In this document: piece by piece, positions 61,702-64,000 of the stretch
Layout of the letters: each line of letters begins with the position of its first letter
Position numbering within the stretch: position 1 is the stretch's first letter
NCBI RefSeq assembly: GCF_900114995.1
Contig: NZ_FOUX01000005.1
Coordinates: 682,001-746,000 of the forward strand
Direction: 5' to 3'
Origin: Chitinophaga sp. YR627
GTDB taxonomy: Bacteria; Bacteroidota; Bacteroidia; Chitinophagales; Chitinophagaceae
Length of the DNA stretch: 64,000 bases
Made by a program: the position numbers and the translations under genes
The notes under the pieces: generated by a model
What the model was told of the DNA's origin: nothing
Databases searched by the model: none
Seen by the model: the letters and a program-made list of their open reading frames with translations, nothing else

Positions 61702-62706
61702 TTACACAACCCTGATCTTACTAGGACTCACCCCAAATTTCTTTTTGAAAGCTACACTAAAATGCTGGACAGAAGAAAAGCCCAGTTCTTCCGCAATTTC
61801 AGTCATAGAAGACTGTTGCCGGGTGATCATATTCCTCGCATATTCCATCCGGTGGTCATTCAGATAACCAAACACCGAATTATCAAACAACTGACGAAAA
61901 CCATTCTTCAGTTTAAACTCATTCAACCCTGCCATCCTGGACAACTCAGGCAAAGATGGCGGATGCTGTATATTCTTCAGTAACAATTCTCTCGCATAAT
62001 GCAATTTCTCCCTGTCTGACGGCGTCAGTCCCAAAGAAGTACTCCGCACATTCTCCACCCGCTCATACTGTTCACATTGCAGTGCCAGCAACTCCAGCAC
62101 TTTAGACTGTAAATAAAGCTTCTTGATCCCACCATTGAATTTACACTGACGGATCTCCTCCAGCACCATCATCATCCGCGTCGTGATCGGCGGATTCTTC
62201 TTTCTGTTCAGGTAGATCATCTTCCCCCCTGCTACTTTATCCGCCAGCTGCTCCAGCACCCTGCCATTGTTCACCGCCAGTTCCAGAAACCGTTCCTTGG
62301 AAAAACTCAGCCCCATCATTTCAAAATCCCGCTGTTTCTCCACATCAATATTTTCTTCATCCGTAGGATTATAAAAAAGATTGTGTTCCAGCGACTTATA
62401 CCTACGTTTAGCATAATCCCCATCCTGTCCCGGACCGGACTCAAATTCTCCGTTCAGCACAAACATCAGCGATATAGTGGAAATGTGTTCAGTAGCAGTG
62501 ATATGCAGGTTCTGATGAACATTCGCGCCTCCGATAGCTATATGATACCCGTCAAAGTATATTTCCTGGAAATCGGCTTCGACAAATTCCAGATCGACCC
62601 GCTGCTTATCTTCTATCAGGGAGGCAGAACGCAACTTTTCCAGCGGAAACTCCTGCTGGTCATTATAGATTAGCTCACTGGCGTCATTTCTGATCTGGAT
62701 GTCCAT
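61702..62706 (-). CDS. AraC-family transcriptional regulator
   Basis: A 334-residue regulator. The N-terminal two thirds (LEFVEADFQEIYFDGYHIAI; LMFVLNGEFESGPGQDGDY) is a sensory domain of a type common in Bacteroidota; the C-terminal AraC helix-turn-helix includes LSRMAGLNEFKLKNGFRQLF and IAEELGFSSVQHFSVAFKKK. It is divergent from the 71-residue protein gene with a 106-bp spacer. A TATATTTA box (62717-62724, minus strand) lies 10 nt before its start. Target unknown. Confidence 0.92.
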   Translation of the reverse strand: MDIQIRNDASELIYNDQQEFPLEKLRSASLIEDKQRVDLEFVEADFQEIYFDGYHIAIGGANVHQNLHITATEHISTISLMFVLNGEFESGPGQDGDYAKRRYKSLEHNLFYNPTDEENIDVEKQRDFEMMGLSFSKERFLELAVNNGRVLEQLADKVAGGKMIYLNRKKNPPITTRMMMVLEEIRQCKFNGGIKKLYLQSKVLELLALQCEQYERVENVRSTSLGLTPSDREKLHYARELLLKNIQHPPSLPELSRMAGLNEFKLKNGFRQLFDNSVFGYLNDHRMEYARNMITRQQSSMTEIAEELGFSSVQHFSVAFKKKFGVSPSKIRVV

Positions 62707-62812
62707 AAAAATCCTTTAAATATAAATTTTAATCCTTTTCGTGTAACAGCTATACGGACAAAGACCTGCAATTTTGCACAAAAATATTCCATAACGTTCA
62801 ATAATTATAGTC

Positions 62813-63028
62813 ATGGTGGTCGGAATATTCCGTACAAATATATGTACCCAACAGGATAAGCTTGCAATAATTAACGCGATACGTACCCAGTTTGACAGTG
62901 ACTGCACCATCGACATTGAAGATTGCGATAAAGTAATGCGCATTGTACCCGGATCCTTACCTGTGGCCGAAAACGACATTATACAATTTGTCGGAAACAT
63001 GGGCTTTCGCTGCGAGCTACTCGATTAA
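62813..63028 (+). CDS. Small ferredoxin-fold-like protein
   Basis: A 71-residue protein starting MVVGIFRTNICTQQDKLAII and ending ENDIIQFVGNMGFRCELL. The plan (short strand, helix, strand DIEDCDKVMRIVP, helix, final Cys near the end) resembles heavy-metal-associated (HMA) ferredoxin-like folds, but the usual CxxC is missing. Two Cys remain (in NICTQQ and DIEDCD), with a third near the C-terminus (FRCELL). Similar unnamed small proteins occur in Bacteroidota. It is unlikely to be a shadow: no gene lies opposite. Confidence 0.6.
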   Translation: MVVGIFRTNICTQQDKLAIINAIRTQFDSDCTIDIEDCDKVMRIVPGSLPVAENDIIQFVGNMGFRCELLD

Positions 63029-63149
63029 TTTATATATTTTAAAAAAATTTAAGGGCACTTCTAGGGGTAATCTCATCACTCCACGTCATATATGCGTAAC
63101 AAAAATGTTATAGCCAGCTATCCGCTACTAAACAACACAAGTACCTTAT

Positions 63150-64000
63150 ATGAAGACAAGATTACTTATGCTGCTGGGCATATGCCTGCTGCTTATGCAG
63201 GTAAGCTATGTACATGCACAACAACGATACACGATCAGTGGTTATGTAAAAGACCAGCAGAATGGTGAAAGCCTTATCGGCATCACTGTAGCAAAAGCAG
63301 GCACCAGCCTGGGTACCGTGACCAATGAATATGGATTCTATTCCCTGACACTCCCCGCAGGTGATCATGAGATCCAGTTCTCTTATATTGGTTATGGAAC
63401 GATCAAAATGAATGTTTCGCTGAAAGCCAACAAAACACTGGATATGAAACTGGAGAAATCCAGCTCTCAGTTAAGCACCATCACCGTAACCGGTAATAAA
63501 CAGGAGAAAGCAGTTAATACACTAACAACAAGTCTGAACAGACTGGACATCGCCCAGATGAAAAAGATGCCCACTTTCATGGGAGAAGTTGATGTACTGC
63601 GCTCTATCCAGACACTGCCGGGTGTAAATACGGTAGGCGAAGGCGCCAACGGTTTTAACGTACGCGGTGGTGCGGCTGACGAAAACCTCATCCTGCTGGA
63701 TGAAGCCCCTGTATATAACTCCACACATATGCTCGGGTTCTTCTCAGTATTCAACCCGGATGCAGTAAAAACTATCAATCTCATTAAAGGCGGTTTTCCG
63801 GCTGAATACGGCGGTCGTACCTCTTCTGTACTTGATATACGCATGAAGGATGGAAACAACCAGAAATTCAACGTAAATGGCGGTATAAGCAATGTATTCA
63901 GCAGAGTCGCGGTAGAAGGTCCGCTGAAGAAGGATGAATCATCTTTTATTATTGCTGCCCGTCGTTCTTATATCGATATCCTCATGAAACCTTTCCTGAA
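63150..64000 (+). CDS. TonB-dependent receptor with carboxypeptidase-regulatory domain (3' end beyond window)
   Basis: Outer-membrane receptor visible for 283 residues. Signal peptide MLLGICLLLMQVSYVHAQQ, then a CarbopepD_reg domain (YTISGYVKDQQNGESLIGIT; LGTVTNEYGFYSLTLPAG) and a plug (SIQTLPGVNTVGEGANGFNV; VRGGAADENLILLDEAPVY; KGGFPAEYGGRTSSVLDIRM). The plug lacks the SusC-type signature, and this subclass is often paired with a DUF4249 lipoprotein, which would lie to the right of the window. Ligand unknown. Confidence 0.92.
   Translation, partial: MKTRLLMLLGICLLLMQVSYVHAQQRYTISGYVKDQQNGESLIGITVAKAGTSLGTVTNEYGFYSLTLPAGDHEIQFSYIGYGTIKMNVSLKANKTLDMKLEKSSSQLSTITVTGNKQEKAVNTLTTSLNRLDIAQMKKMPTFMGEVDVLRSIQTLPGVNTVGEGANGFNVRGGAADENLILLDEAPVYNSTHMLGFFSVFNPDAVKTINLIKGGFPAEYGGRTSSVLDIRMKDGNNQKFNVNGGISNVFSRVAVEGPLKKDESSFIIAARRSYIDILMKPFL

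Noticed and set aside
62821..62832. CGGAATATTCCG palindrome
   Set aside because: It lies within codons 3-7 of the 71-residue protein gene, so an operator role is not supported over coding constraint.
1..64000. Phage, integrative element, retron or defence system
   Set aside because: No integrase, transposase, reverse transcriptase, nuclease/ATPase pair or structural phage gene was found in any coding region.

Overview
The window is chromosomal DNA of a Bacteroidota bacterium, most likely Chitinophagaceae and probably Chitinophaga or a close relative. This rests on three SusC/TonB receptors, a SusC/SusD/SusE locus run by a hybrid two-component system, an ECF sigma/FecR/STN-receptor cascade, Bacteroidota-type -7 boxes (TAnnTTTG), LptD/OstA-like envelope genes and many Cys-Lys-Lys lipoproteins. 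I saw no transposase, integrase, phage gene, tRNA, rRNA or CRISPR array.

Region 1 (1-9516): an ECF sigma factor, FecR anti-sigma factor and STN-bearing SusC receptor (cut by the left edge) form a cell-surface signalling cascade on the minus strand. Convergent secreted carbohydrate enzymes follow (GH130-like; GH43 plus ricin-type lectin), then an ADP-ribosylglycohydrolase and a small lipoprotein.

Region 2 (9721-12462): an ENPP-like phosphodiesterase, a repeat-containing exported protein and a DinB-like protein. Upstream of the DinB-like gene is a run of four 11-bp phased repeats.

Region 3 (12741-32028): a polysaccharide utilisation locus. A hybrid sensor/regulator is divergent from SusC-SusD-SusE-GH53-GH-A-clan enzyme-GH2. 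GH53 endo-galactanase plus GH2 beta-galactosidase point to beta-1,4-galactan (pectic galactan) as the substrate. A lipoprotein propeller and a second GH2 enzyme lie next to it on the other strand.

Region 4 (32150-46066): mixed metabolic and regulatory genes. They include an NTF2-like protein, a class A beta-lactamase, AraC regulator/aldo-keto reductase, a transglutaminase-like protein divergent from a LytS/LytTR pair, SDR/AraC, an M57-type metalloprotease, a DUF4375-like/MORN-like protein, an atypical SDR divergent from a Crp/Fnr regulator, and a carboxypeptidase-regulatory-domain protein. Heptad ATTAAGA inverted repeats sit at several gene ends.

Region 5 (46167-61270): envelope and housekeeping genes: PlsC acyltransferase, LptD, amidase, MCE/MlaD, OstA-like, NhaA, two tandem small barrels, bifunctional NAD(P)HX repair enzyme and membrane pyrophosphatase.

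Region 6 (61271-64000): a gene-free stretch with a long imperfect inverted repeat around a G-rich core, an AraC regulator, a 71-residue protein and a TonB receptor cut by the right edge.

The best candidates for something undescribed are the 61.5-kb structured element, the 11-bp phased repeats at 12.6 kb, the heptad gene-end repeats, and two oxidoreductases that lack canonical catalytic residues. None of these proves a new system by itself.
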